NCBI RefSeq assembly: GCF_000746085.1
Contig: NZ_JQKO01000015.1
Location: 1-64,000, forward strand
DNA from: Methylocapsa aurea
GTDB taxonomy: Bacteria > Pseudomonadota > Alphaproteobacteria > Rhizobiales > Beijerinckiaceae
DNA length: 64,000 nucleotides
Reading direction: 5' to 3'
Shown piece by piece: positions 26,705-35,842 of the stretch; positions within the stretch are counted from its first letter, which is position 1; each line of letters opens with the position of its first letter. The notes beneath the pieces are model-generated. The model was not told the DNA's origin and searched no databases. It saw nothing but the letters and a program-made list of their open reading frames with translations. Made by a program: the position numbers and the translations under genes.

Positions 26705-27395
26705 GACCCATCCTCGTAACTGGCGATTCGGCGCGATGGCATTCGGCGCCTCTATGGGATAAAAATACCGGCCACAGATGAAAACCTGTTTAAGCAACAA
26801 ACTGAATCGCAAGTTTATATGTTTCGGTGAATCAGACGTGAAATAAAGAATCAGTTTACGATTAACCGCTTCCAACTCTTGTAAGCTAGCCGCCCGTTTA
26901 CTATTGACAAACTAGTATTAAAGCTAAACATAGCGTAAATCGTTCGGCTATTTCCACCTGATGAATCCGAAAAGTCGTCCTATCCGCGATTCCGCCACAT
27001 TCCCATCGATAAAGGCCCAGCCGAGACCAGACGGTTTGGGCGCATTGTCACATTAGCGACTTTTGCCGGGATTAGTGTCGCCCTAAATAAAGTGCCGCCA
27101 CGTGATTCCAAAGACTTAGAGCGCTTTCCGATCGAATGGAGTCATTCGATCGATCAGAAATCGCTCCGGTGTTAAAGAATCTGAGCTTATTCTCGTCGAA
27201 CAGAGCGAACCAATCTATTCGGAATATGCTCTAGCGCGGGATGTCGGTATTTCTAAAGGCGCCCCAGTGTCGCTTGGCGCAAGACCGGAATGAATTTGCT
27301 TGATCTCGCACTGCGCCGGGTGGTTCAGCCGATCTCTACGGCGAGCGGCGCTCCCCTTAGGCGACGCAGCGCCTCAAAGCCGGTGAGGCGAGACG
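26705..27395. other. AT-rich regulatory region and type B repeat upstream of DUF3141 gene
   Basis: 691 bases without a supported gene. 26740-26960 is markedly AT-richer than the surroundings and should carry the ldtR promoter; a TTGACA occurs at 26905 on the plus strand without a well-placed -10 partner. A type B repeat occupies 27117-27234. The remaining 160 bases lead into the DUF3141 gene. Confidence 0.45.
27117..27234. repeat. Dispersed repeat type B, left member of an inverted pair
   Basis: Begins TAGAGCGCTTTCCGATCGAA and ends GGAATATGCTCTAG. It reads as the reverse complement of the copy at 29785-29897 over nearly its whole length, so the pair brackets the DUF3141 gene at 27396-29762. 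A short internal palindrome around ATTCGATCGAT is visible. Confidence 0.8.
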
Positions 27396-29762
27396 ATGGA
27401 ACCCTCTTTTAGCCCTGTCGACGGCGTCTTGCGCGCATCGGAATCGGCGAAGCTTCTACTGCGCCAAAGCGCATTAGCTCTTCAGGCCACGACGCGCCAT
27501 GCCGAACGCATCGGCCGCGCTCACAATGCGCTCTCGCTTGCCGCCCTGACAAGCGCACAGTCGCTCGCTAAAACCATGACCTCCAGCCCCTTCCAGGGCC
27601 AAATGTTCGAGCAATTGCTCGACTATTGGGCCGATGCGGGGCAGCGGTTGGTCCTGACGATCGATGTCTTGCGCGAGCGCGCCAACAATGATCTCGCGCA
27701 TGAAGCCGCCGGCACGCCGCCGATTCTTATCTACGACAACGAGGCGATCGTCGACGGCCGAACGCTGAAGCGGCCGGTCAATTACATGCTCCTCAAGATA
27801 TTGCCACCCAAGGGCCAGGAGGTTCTGGCCTGGAAGCGGCCTCATATGATCATCGATCCGCGCGCCGGACATGGGGCGGGCATCGGCGGCAGCAAGCTGG
27901 ACAGTCAGGTGGGGGTCGCGCTGGCCGATGGCCACCCTGTCTATTTCGTCGCTTTCCGCCCGCATCCGGAACCCGGGCAGACCCTCGCCGACGTCATGCG
28001 AGCCGAGGCGGAGTTCGTCAAGGAGATCGCGCGGCGCCATCCGAAATCGCCAAAGCCCATCATCGTCGGCAATTGCCAGGGCGGCTGGGCGGCGATGATT
28101 CTCGCCGCCGCGAATCCCGACATCAGCGGGCCGCTTGTGATCAACGGCGCGCCCCTTGCCTACTGGTCCGGCCGCATTGGCGAAAACCCGATGCGATACA
28201 GAGGCGGCTTGCTCGGCGGCATCGCGCCGGTTCTGCTCTGCTCGGACCTCGGCCATGGCGAATTCGACGGCGCCTATCTCGTCTCGAATTTCGAGCAACT
28301 CAATCCATCGCGCCATCTCTGGAGCAAATATTACGAGCTCTACCGTAACGTCGATGCGGATCGGGAGCGCTTCCTCGAATTCGAGCGATGGTGGGGCGGC
28401 TACCACTTCATGACCGAAGCCGAAATTCGCTGGATCGTCGAACAATTATTCGTCGGCAATCGTCTGGCGCGGGGCGAGGCGCGCATCGAGCGGGGCCGCC
28501 AGATCGATCTGAAGCAGATCCGCTCGCCGATCATCGTTTTCACCAGCCGCGGCGACGCCATCACCCCGCCGCAACAGGCGCTGAACTGGATTGTCGACAC
28601 TTACGCCGACGAAAACGAGATCAAGATCCGCGGCCAGCGGATCATCTACATGATCCATGAGAAAGTGGGGCATCTGGGGATTTTCGTCTCCTCGTCCGTC
28701 GCCAGACGCGAGCATTCCGAGGTCGGCTCGACCATGAAGACAATCGAGGCGCTGGCGCCCGGACTATATGAGATGCAGATCGAAGATCAGCGCGGCGAGG
28801 GGATCCATGCTCGCTTTCTCGTCAACTTCCAGGAGCGGAAGATGGCGGATCTCGCGACGATCGACGACGATGGACGGCGCGAGGAAGAATCCGCCTTCGC
28901 GGCGGTGAACCGCCTCTCCGAACTCGGCGGCGAACTCTACGATCTCTGCCTGCGTCCGATCGTGCAATCCCTCGTCACGCCTCAGAGCGCGGCGGCGCTG
29001 CGCGCTCTGAACCCGGTTCGTTTGCGTCGCGGAATATTCTCGAATCGCAACCCTGGGATGGCCGCCCTGGCTTCTTGCGCGCAACAGGTCATCGCCGCGC
29101 GCAAACCCGCCGCGCCCGATAACGCCTTCCGTCAAGCAGAGGCCTTGTGGGTCGAAGGCGTCGCCCAGATCTTGGACTATTATCGGGACCTGCGCGACGC
29201 AGGGTGCGAATTGGCGTTCTTTGGACTCTATGCCTCGCCGCTGATGCAATGGGTCGGCCGCAGCCATAATTTTCAGCGGACGCTCAAGGACCCGGCGGAG
29301 CTGAGATTTCTGCCCGAGGTGCGGGCAATTTTGCACAACATCGAGCGCGGCGGCCTTGCCGAGGCAGTGATCCGCATGCTCATCGTGCTGGCCGAGGCGC
29401 GCGGCTCGGTCCGCCGCTCACGGCTTGAGCGCTCGGCGCATGTTCTCAGCCATGATGAACCCTTCGCATCGCTGGGAGCGGAGCGCCGCGCCGAACTGAT
29501 CCATGAGCAGTCGGTCATTGTCGAATTCGAGAAGGATCTTGCGATCGACGCCCTTGCGCGTCTTCTGCCAGAGGCGGCGGAACGTCAAAAGGCGGTCGGC
29601 GTCGTGGAATTCATCGCCGGCGCGCTCGAAGAAATGGAGCCTCACACAATTCAAGCATTGCAGCGCTTCCGGCGCGTGCTTGGCCTGCCGCCGCTCGAGG
29701 TGCGTCCCGCCAGCGTCGACCCGCTGGCTGTGGCCTCGTTGGAGGGTTCCTGGGGGACCTGA
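27396..29762 (+). CDS. DUF3141 alpha/beta hydrolase, PhaC-like (paralogue 1)
   Basis: A 788-residue protein of the DUF3141 family, related to polyhydroxyalkanoate synthases and depolymerases. The alpha/beta-hydrolase core shows IIDPRAGHGAGIGG, the nucleophile elbow GNCQGGW with Cys227 (the Gly-x-Cys-x-Gly form of PhaC rather than a Ser), Asp387 in SRGDAITPPQQA and His426 in HEKVGHLGIF: a complete Cys-Asp-His triad. A helical C-terminal part of about 350 residues follows. Enzyme activity is not established for the family. It is a paralogue of the gene at 32626-35031, on the other strand of the same cluster, and is flanked by inverted type B repeats. Confidence 0.85.
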   Translation: MEPSFSPVDGVLRASESAKLLLRQSALALQATTRHAERIGRAHNALSLAALTSAQSLAKTMTSSPFQGQMFEQLLDYWADAGQRLVLTIDVLRERANNDLAHEAAGTPPILIYDNEAIVDGRTLKRPVNYMLLKILPPKGQEVLAWKRPHMIIDPRAGHGAGIGGSKLDSQVGVALADGHPVYFVAFRPHPEPGQTLADVMRAEAEFVKEIARRHPKSPKPIIVGNCQGGWAAMILAAANPDISGPLVINGAPLAYWSGRIGENPMRYRGGLLGGIAPVLLCSDLGHGEFDGAYLVSNFEQLNPSRHLWSKYYELYRNVDADRERFLEFERWWGGYHFMTEAEIRWIVEQLFVGNRLARGEARIERGRQIDLKQIRSPIIVFTSRGDAITPPQQALNWIVDTYADENEIKIRGQRIIYMIHEKVGHLGIFVSSSVARREHSEVGSTMKTIEALAPGLYEMQIEDQRGEGIHARFLVNFQERKMADLATIDDDGRREEESAFAAVNRLSELGGELYDLCLRPIVQSLVTPQSAAALRALNPVRLRRGIFSNRNPGMAALASCAQQVIAARKPAAPDNAFRQAEALWVEGVAQILDYYRDLRDAGCELAFFGLYASPLMQWVGRSHNFQRTLKDPAELRFLPEVRAILHNIERGGLAEAVIRMLIVLAEARGSVRRSRLERSAHVLSHDEPFASLGAERRAELIHEQSVIVEFEKDLAIDALARLLPEAAERQKAVGVVEFIAGALEEMEPHTIQALQRFRRVLGLPPLEVRPASVDPLAVASLEGSWGT

Positions 29763-29784
29763 CGCCCCGGATCGAGCGCGGTTT

Positions 29785-29897
29785 TAGAGCCTATTCCGAA
29801 CAGTTCACTCTGTTCGACGAGAATATGCTCAAATTCTCTAACGCTGGAGCGATTTCTAATCGATCGAATGACTTCGTTCGATCGGAAAGCGCTCTAG
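29785..29897. repeat. Dispersed repeat type B, right member of the inverted pair
   Basis: Begins TAGAGCCTATTCCGAACAG and ends GGAAAGCGCTCTAG; it is the inverted counterpart of 27117-27234. It runs directly into a type C repeat, sharing the bases TAG. The copy at the window end (63910-64000) has the same orientation. Confidence 0.8.
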
Positions 29898-30020
29898 AGC
29901 ATGATGCCGAAAAGTGGAAACCGGTTTTCGGACGACATCATGCTCTAACTCTTTGATGAGAGGCGGATTCAGACTTTGGACGAGATCGGTTGCGATTCCG
30001 TCCAAAGTCATCCGGCTCTA
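29895..30020. repeat. Dispersed repeat type C, copy 1, overlapping the ackA stop
   Basis: About 126 bp: TAGAGCATGATGCCGAAAAG, a hairpin built on GAAACCGGTTTTC, then GAGAGGCGGATT..., a second hairpin (ACTTTGGACG/CGTCCAAAGT) and the end CCGGCTCTAGG. Nearly the same sequence is at 57489-57617. The TAG stop codon of ackA (30018-30020 on the minus strand) lies inside its last bases. Confidence 0.8.
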
Positions 30021-31220
30021 GGCGGCGGCGGCGACGGCGCGGTCCAGCACCGCCAGCGTTTGGCGCGCGATCATTGCCTCTTCGTCCGTCGGGATCACGA
30101 ACACGCGCACGCGCGAGCGTTGTGAAGAGATGACCTGTTCGCTGGCCCGGTTGGCGGTGCGGTCGAGTTCGATGCCGATCCACTCCATGCCTTCCAGCAC
30201 CCGCTCGCGCACCCGCCACGCGTGCTCGCCGATGCCGCCGCAGAAGACCATGGCGTCAAGCCCCTCCAGCACCGCCGCGAGCCCGCCCAGTTCTCGGCGG
30301 ATGCGGAAGACAAAATACTCGATCGCCTGCCGCGCCTCCGGCCGGTCCGAGGCCTCCAGCTCCCGCATGTCGTGCGAGACCCCCGACAGGCCTTTCAACC
30401 CGGACTCCCGGTAGAGCAAGTCGGCGATCGCCTCCGCGCTCATTTTCATTTCCTGCATGAGATAGAGCACGACGCCCGGATCGAGCTGACCGCAGCGGGT
30501 GCCCATCGGCAACCCGTCCAGCGCCGTGAAACCCATCGAGCTCGCAACGGACAGCCCGTCGCGGATGGCGCACATCGAAGCCCCATTGCCAAGATGCGCG
30601 ACGACGACGCGCCCGGCCGCGTGCAAGGGCGCCACCTGCTGCAGCTTCTCCGTCACATATTCATAGGACAGACCATGGAAGCCGTAGCGCCGCACGCCTT
30701 CGTCGTAGAATTTGCGCGGCAGCGCGAACACGTCGTTGACGAAGGGGTGCGCGCGGTGGAAAGCGGTGTCGAAACAGGCGACCTGCCGCACATGCGGCCA
30801 TGCCTCGCGCGCCGCGAGGATGCCGGCGATATTATGCGGCTGGTGCAGCGGCGCGAGCGGCGACAGGCTTTCAAGAATGCGCAAGACTTCGTCGGTCACC
30901 AGCGCTGGCGCGTCGAAATAAACGCCGCCATGCACGACGCGGTGGCCGGCCGCGACCACATTGGCCTCCGGAAACGCTCCCAGCCGCCATGCCAGCACGC
31001 GCCGCAGCGCCTCGGTATGGAATGGCGCGTCGCCGGCGTCCGTCCATGCGTCCTCATGGATCGGCGCGCCGCCGCCATCGCGCGCCTTGAGGCGCCGCTG
31101 CTCCCCGAGCATCTCCACCAGGCCGACCGCGAGCGCCACGGGTTCACGCCCGTTCAGCTCAAACAGCGCGAATTTGATCGAGGACGACCCGGCGTTGAGG
31201 GTGACGACGTGGCGGCTCAT
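30018..31220 (-). CDS. ackA: Acetate kinase
   Basis: A 400-residue enzyme that interconverts acetyl phosphate plus ADP and acetate plus ATP (propionate and butyrate kinases are close relatives). The ASKHA signature VVTLNAGSSSIKFALFE opens the protein; VAHLGNGASM and DGLPMGTRCGQLDPGV are the usual substrate and nucleotide motifs, and FCGGIGEHA is near the C-terminus. Length is normal. It overlaps the phosphate acetyltransferase gene by four bases (ATGA), so the two are translated together as the last genes of the operon. Confidence 0.95.
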   Translation of the reverse strand: MSRHVVTLNAGSSSIKFALFELNGREPVALAVGLVEMLGEQRRLKARDGGGAPIHEDAWTDAGDAPFHTEALRRVLAWRLGAFPEANVVAAGHRVVHGGVYFDAPALVTDEVLRILESLSPLAPLHQPHNIAGILAAREAWPHVRQVACFDTAFHRAHPFVNDVFALPRKFYDEGVRRYGFHGLSYEYVTEKLQQVAPLHAAGRVVVAHLGNGASMCAIRDGLSVASSMGFTALDGLPMGTRCGQLDPGVVLYLMQEMKMSAEAIADLLYRESGLKGLSGVSHDMRELEASDRPEARQAIEYFVFRIRRELGGLAAVLEGLDAMVFCGGIGEHAWRVRERVLEGMEWIGIELDRTANRASEQVISSQRSRVRVFVIPTDEEAMIARQTLAVLDRAVAAAA

Positions 31221-32626
31221 TCGGCGGCTTCCTTCAAGGCTTCCGGCTCCACCGCGCTGCGCCCGGTGGACAACCAGTGCGCATAGAGGACCGCCACCGC
31301 GCAGGAGAAAAGGCGAGAGCGCTCATCATCGGCCCGGCTGGTCAGCAGCACCGGCACCTTGGCGCCCAGCACTAGGCCCGCTCCCTCGGCCTGCGCCGCA
31401 TAGGTCAGCTCTTTCGCCAGAATATTGCCCGCCTCGAGGTTTGGCGCAACCAGGATGTCGGCGCGGCCGGCGACCAGCGAGGTGAGCCCCTTGGTTTTGG
31501 CCGCCGATAGGCTGATCGCATTGTCCATCGCTAGCGGCCCGTCGACGACGCCGCCGCGGATCTGCCCGCGCTCCGACATTTTCGAAAGGGCGGCCGCGTC
31601 GAGGGTCGATTGGATTTTTGGATTCACCGTCTCGACGGCCGACAGCACGCCCACTTTCGGCCGCGCGATCCCCAAGGCCTGGGCGAGGTCGATCGCGTTC
31701 TGCACGATGTCGACCTTTTCCTCAAGCGTCGGCGCGATGTTGATGGCGGCGTCGGTCACCAGCAAAAGCTGATGCAGCGATGGCGCATCCATGACGAACA
31801 CATGGCTGATCCGGCGTCCGATCCGCAGGCCGCCTTGAGACTTCACAACATGCTTGAGAAGCGCGTCGGTGTGTAAATGGCCCTTCATGACCGCCGTGGC
31901 CAGACCTTGATGCACCATCTCCACCGCGCGCGCCGCCGCCGCGTCGTGGCTGGGCGCATCCTCGATCGCGATTCCGGCAAGGTCGGCGCCATTGCTCGCC
32001 GCAATGGCGCGGATCTGCGCGGCGTCGCCGATCAGGATTGGAATGATGAGGTTTTCCCGCGCCCCGGCAAGCGCGCCAAGCAGCGCATTCTCCTCCTCGG
32101 GGGCGACAACGGCGGTCGGCATCGGCGGCAGATTCCGGCAGGCGCCAAGCAACCGCTCAACCTGAGAGTGATGCTGCACCGTCAGCTCCGGAAGCTCGAC
32201 ATCGTCGATCACTTGGCGGGCGACCGGAGCGCGGACCTCCGCGATCCCCTTGGCGATCAACTCGCCGCCGCGCTCTACGCGCGTCTGCAGCACGACGATC
32301 GCCGGCGGGCGCAGCTCCTCCACCCGCACCGATACTTTCAACGCGTCGCCGACATGCGCCCTGGCGTGGAAGCTGAGCGTCTGTGAGACATAAATGGTTC
32401 CGGGGCCTGGCAGCAAATTGCCAAGCACGGCCGAGAACAGCGATCCAACCCACATCGCGGGCGCAGCGGGCGCTTCGTTATGACCGGGGGTTGGATCGGG
32501 GAGGTTTTTCGGGTTCAAATTCCCGCTGGCATGGGCAAAAACGATGAGGTCGTTTGGCGTCACCACCCGGGTGATTGACGCTTCATCGCCGATCGCGAGC
32601 TCGGCGAAAGTCTTATTGGTGCGCAT
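31217..32626 (-). CDS. Bifunctional MaoC-like hydratase / phosphate acetyl(butyryl)transferase
   Basis: A 469-residue fusion. Residues 1-150 form a MaoC-type hot-dog domain (FAHASGNLNPKNLPDPT, SLFSAVLGNLLPGPGTIYVS), an (R)-specific enoyl-CoA hydratase relative. Residues about 165-469 are a phosphate acyltransferase (LIIPILIGDAAQIRAIAA, AVMKGHLHTDALLK, VLLVTDAAINI-like text), converting acyl-CoA to acyl phosphate. The start at 32626 overlaps the stop of the upstream DUF3141 gene by one base (TGATG). With acetate kinase next door it can make ATP from acyl-CoA; the hydratase domain points to (R)-3-hydroxyacyl-CoA, the polyhydroxyalkanoate monomer. Confidence 0.92.
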   Translation of the reverse strand: MRTNKTFAELAIGDEASITRVVTPNDLIVFAHASGNLNPKNLPDPTPGHNEAPAAPAMWVGSLFSAVLGNLLPGPGTIYVSQTLSFHARAHVGDALKVSVRVEELRPPAIVVLQTRVERGGELIAKGIAEVRAPVARQVIDDVELPELTVQHHSQVERLLGACRNLPPMPTAVVAPEEENALLGALAGARENLIIPILIGDAAQIRAIAASNGADLAGIAIEDAPSHDAAAARAVEMVHQGLATAVMKGHLHTDALLKHVVKSQGGLRIGRRISHVFVMDAPSLHQLLLVTDAAINIAPTLEEKVDIVQNAIDLAQALGIARPKVGVLSAVETVNPKIQSTLDAAALSKMSERGQIRGGVVDGPLAMDNAISLSAAKTKGLTSLVAGRADILVAPNLEAGNILAKELTYAAQAEGAGLVLGAKVPVLLTSRADDERSRLFSCAVAVLYAHWLSTGRSAVEPEALKEAAE

Positions 32627-35031
32627 CACTCCTCCACAGCCTCCAGAGACATCAGCTTCCCCACTGTGTCCGTCCAAGGCTTCGCCGCCGCCGGTTCGAA
32701 GTTCGAGGACGGCGCGCTCAAGGTCTCGCGGAGACGCGCAAGCATGCGGATCGTCGGTTCGCTCATCTCGGCCGGATCGCCGGCAATGTCCTCGACCAGC
32801 TTGATCGCCCGTTGCCGCTCCGCCGCGCTGGGCAACAGCTTGCGCAGCGCGCCAATCGCCGCCTCGGGTTCGAAGTCGATAATCAGCGTCTGTTCGTTGA
32901 TGATCTGAGTCCTAAGATCATCCCCCATCGCCTGGAACGGCTCGGTGGATTGCAGAATCGCATTCGATCTTTCCAGGCGCGACTGCCGCACGGCGCCGCG
33001 CGAGCGCGCCATCAGGATCAGCATCCGGATCACCGCCTCGGCGAAGCCGCCGCGCTCGATGCTCGCCAGCGCGGCCTCGACCTTTGGCAGTTCGCGCAAG
33101 GTCTCGCCGAGCTTGGCGGTTGGATCTGGCACATGGCCTTCGTTGAGGCGCATCACGAACGGGTTGGCGTAGAGGCTGAAAAACAGAAGCTCCTTGCGCG
33201 CCGCGCTGACGTCGCTCCAGAACGTCAACGTCTGCTCGATCATGCTCGCAATCAGCTTCTCGCTTTGCAGGAAAGGATTGGAAGCGGCCGCAGGCTTACG
33301 CTGCGTGCGAACGGACTCGGCCAATGCCGCCACCGGCTGCATGGCCGGGTTCTTGTCCGATACAAGGTAACGGCGCACGCGCAGCGGATGCATCCGCACC
33401 AGCGCTTCGGAAAAAGCCGGCGTCACCATTGCCTTGACGAAGGGCCGCGCCGTCAATTCATAGGCGTCGACCCAGAATCGCGAGAGTCTCGCCACCAAGG
33501 CGAAGGACTTCTCGTCGTCCTGCCCATCGTCGAACGCCCGGATGTCGGCAATGGTGCGCTCCTCGCAAGACATGATGTATTGCGCGTCGACGCCTTCGCC
33601 GATCTTTTTCTCGATCCGCATTTCATAAAGGCCAGGCGCCAGCGCTTCGATCATTTCAAGCGTCGTGACGATCCGATCATGCTCCTTTTTCGCAACTTTG
33701 GCGGAGACGAAAATTCCGAGATGTCCGATGTCCTTGTGCACCATGTAAACGATGCGTTGGCCGCGGGCCCGGATCTCGCGTTCGTCGCCGTAGACGGCCG
33801 GAATCCAATTCAGCGCTTGCTGCGGCGGAGTGATGTCATCGCCCTGGCTGGCGAAAACGATGATCGGCGCCTTGATTTTCTTGAGATCCACTGGACCGCG
33901 TCCGCCGAGCAGGGCGTCGCCGCGTTGCAGCTTGTTGCCGATAAAGAGGCTCTCGACGATCCAGCGAATTTCAGATTCATTCATAAAATAGAAGGTGGAC
34001 CACCACCGCTCGAAGCCCTTAAAGCGCGGTCCCTCGGTGTCCGCGTTGGCGAAGACATTGTAATATTTCAGCCACTTGGTATTGCCCGGATTCATCGCCT
34101 CGAAATTCGACACAAGATGCGCGCCGTCAAAAACGCCGCTGCCGAAGTCGCAGGCAAGAACCGCCGGCAAGGTGCCAAATCCCAAGCCTCCTGAGTAGCG
34201 GAGCGGATTCTTGCCCCTTACTCCGGCCCAATAGCTCAAAGGAGCGCCATTGGCCACCACGGGTCCCGTGACGTTGGGGTTCGACGCCGCCAGCAGCATC
34301 GCGGCCCAGCCGCCCTGACAATTGCCGATGATCACCGGCTTCGGCGCGTCGGGATGGCGCAGCGTCACCTCACGCACGAACTGTCCCTCGGCCACGCAGA
34401 CATCGGCGAGGGTCTGCCCAGGCTCGGGCTTAGGATGGAAGATCACGAAATAAACGGGATGACCTTGCCCGAGCGCGACCCCGACCTGGCTGTCCGACTT
34501 GAAGCCGCCGATCCCCGCGCCGTGTCCGGCGCGCGGATCGATGATCATGTAGGGCCGCAGCGTGGGGTCGACATGGACCCCTTCCGGAGGCAGAATTTGC
34601 ACAAGCGCATAATTGACCGGCCGCTCGAGCCCGCGGCCGTCGACCACTGTCTCGTAATCATAAACCAGAACCAAACGGTCGCGGCCTTCCATCTCCTCGA
34701 CGGCGTAGTTGCCGACCTCCCGCATGATGTCTAGAAACAGCATCGCCCGCTGTCCCGCATCCATGATGTAGGCCAAAAACTCCTGCGATAGATCTTTCGA
34801 CTGGGACAGGTTTTCAAAGACCTTGCGCCACTCTTCCGACAACTGTTGGCTTTGTTTCCCATAGGCGGCGTTTATCCGCTGGAAATGATCGCTGCCGAGA
34901 CCGGCCAGGGAGTGCTCCAGCGCGGACAATTCCGAAAATTGCCGGCCGAGATGTTCCCCTCTTCTTGCAAAGCCGAGCTTGTCAGCCGACGCAAATTTGG
35001 CTGATGCGGGTTGGGGGAGCACTTTTAACAT
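32626..35031 (-). CDS. DUF3141 alpha/beta hydrolase, PhaC-like (paralogue 2)
   Basis: The 801-residue product starts at 35031 (MLKVLPQPASAKFASADKLG), supported by GAGGA upstream; the frame extends 49 codons further without conserved text. It shares the DUF3141 core with paralogue 1: IIDPRAGHGAGIGG, elbow GNCQGGW with Cys238, the Asp in SQGDDITPPQQA and the His in HKDIGHLGIF. The N-terminal helical stretch (LEHSLAGLGSDHFQRINAAY...) recalls phasin-like or PHA-granule proteins, which is suggestive only. It overlaps the MaoC-Pta gene by one base and follows the CoA-transferase genes by 136 bases. This is the operon copy and likely the ancestral one. Confidence 0.88.
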   Translation of the reverse strand: MLKVLPQPASAKFASADKLGFARRGEHLGRQFSELSALEHSLAGLGSDHFQRINAAYGKQSQQLSEEWRKVFENLSQSKDLSQEFLAYIMDAGQRAMLFLDIMREVGNYAVEEMEGRDRLVLVYDYETVVDGRGLERPVNYALVQILPPEGVHVDPTLRPYMIIDPRAGHGAGIGGFKSDSQVGVALGQGHPVYFVIFHPKPEPGQTLADVCVAEGQFVREVTLRHPDAPKPVIIGNCQGGWAAMLLAASNPNVTGPVVANGAPLSYWAGVRGKNPLRYSGGLGFGTLPAVLACDFGSGVFDGAHLVSNFEAMNPGNTKWLKYYNVFANADTEGPRFKGFERWWSTFYFMNESEIRWIVESLFIGNKLQRGDALLGGRGPVDLKKIKAPIIVFASQGDDITPPQQALNWIPAVYGDEREIRARGQRIVYMVHKDIGHLGIFVSAKVAKKEHDRIVTTLEMIEALAPGLYEMRIEKKIGEGVDAQYIMSCEERTIADIRAFDDGQDDEKSFALVARLSRFWVDAYELTARPFVKAMVTPAFSEALVRMHPLRVRRYLVSDKNPAMQPVAALAESVRTQRKPAAASNPFLQSEKLIASMIEQTLTFWSDVSAARKELLFFSLYANPFVMRLNEGHVPDPTAKLGETLRELPKVEAALASIERGGFAEAVIRMLILMARSRGAVRQSRLERSNAILQSTEPFQAMGDDLRTQIINEQTLIIDFEPEAAIGALRKLLPSAAERQRAIKLVEDIAGDPAEMSEPTIRMLARLRETLSAPSSNFEPAAAKPWTDTVGKLMSLEAVEE

Positions 35032-35167
35032 GGCGCGTTTCCTCTTTGAGCAGCCTGGGGCGCCGCGAAGTTCAAGCCAGGAAGAAGGCCTTGCACTTTT
35101 CTCGCATCTTACGATGACGTTTTCGCGATATGCGCGCAAAGCTCCAGCTAATGCCGCATCTTGCGCG

Positions 35168-35842
35168 TCATGCCGCATCCCGTTCGGGGATCGCGATCGG
35201 CATTTCCGGCACGTCGCCGATGATCAGGAGAGCGGCGCCAGTATTCGCCACGATCTCATCCACGCTCACGCCGGGCGCCCGCTCTCGCAGGAGGAGCCCC
35301 TCGGAAGTCGGTTCGATCACCGCCAGATCGGTGACGACAAGGCTGACGCGCCGCGTCGCCGTGGCCGGCAAGGCGAGGCTGGCGACAATCTTCGGTTGAC
35401 CTTTGGCGACGTGTTGCATGGCGACAATGACCCGCTTGGCGCCGACCACAAGGTCCATCGCACCGCCCATGCCGGGAACCAATTTGCCGGGCACCATCCA
35501 GTTGGCGAGGCGTCCGGAGCCGTCGACCTGCAGACCGCCGAGAACCGTCATATCGAGATGGCCGCCGCGGATGAGCGCGAAGCTCGTTCCGCTGTCGAAA
35601 CTGGCCGCGCCGGGCAGAGCCGATATGAAGCCGCCGCCAGCGTCGGTGAGGTTCGGGTCCTCCATCCCCTCGGGCGGCGGCGCGCCGAATCCGATGATGC
35701 CGTTTTCGCTTTGGAAGGCGACGGAGATCCCCGGCGGCACGTAGCGCGCGACCAAGGTTGGCAGGCCGATGCCGAGATTGACCAACGTGCGGTCGCGAAG
35801 CTCCAGCGCGACCCGGCGGGCGATCAGCTCCTTGGCGTCCAT
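35168..35842 (-). CDS. 3-oxoacid CoA-transferase, subunit B
   Basis: A 224-residue subunit B of the SCOT/AtoDA type. The catalytic Glu lies in QSENGIIGFG, and GGGFISALPGAASFDSGTSF and GAMDLVVGAKRVIVAMQH are family text. With subunit A it moves CoA between succinyl- or acetyl-CoA and acetoacetate or similar 3-oxoacids. Its ATG overlaps the subunit A stop by one base (TAATG). In PHB-accumulating bacteria this enzyme activates acetoacetate released from the polymer. Confidence 0.93.
   Translation of the reverse strand: MDAKELIARRVALELRDRTLVNLGIGLPTLVARYVPPGISVAFQSENGIIGFGAPPPEGMEDPNLTDAGGGFISALPGAASFDSGTSFALIRGGHLDMTVLGGLQVDGSGRLANWMVPGKLVPGMGGAMDLVVGAKRVIVAMQHVAKGQPKIVASLALPATATRRVSLVVTDLAVIEPTSEGLLLRERAPGVSVDEIVANTGAALLIIGDVPEMPIAIPERDAA

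Noticed and set aside
26900-26940. TTGACA promoter candidate at 26905
   Set aside because: There is no well-placed -10 element and no gene nearby in that direction.
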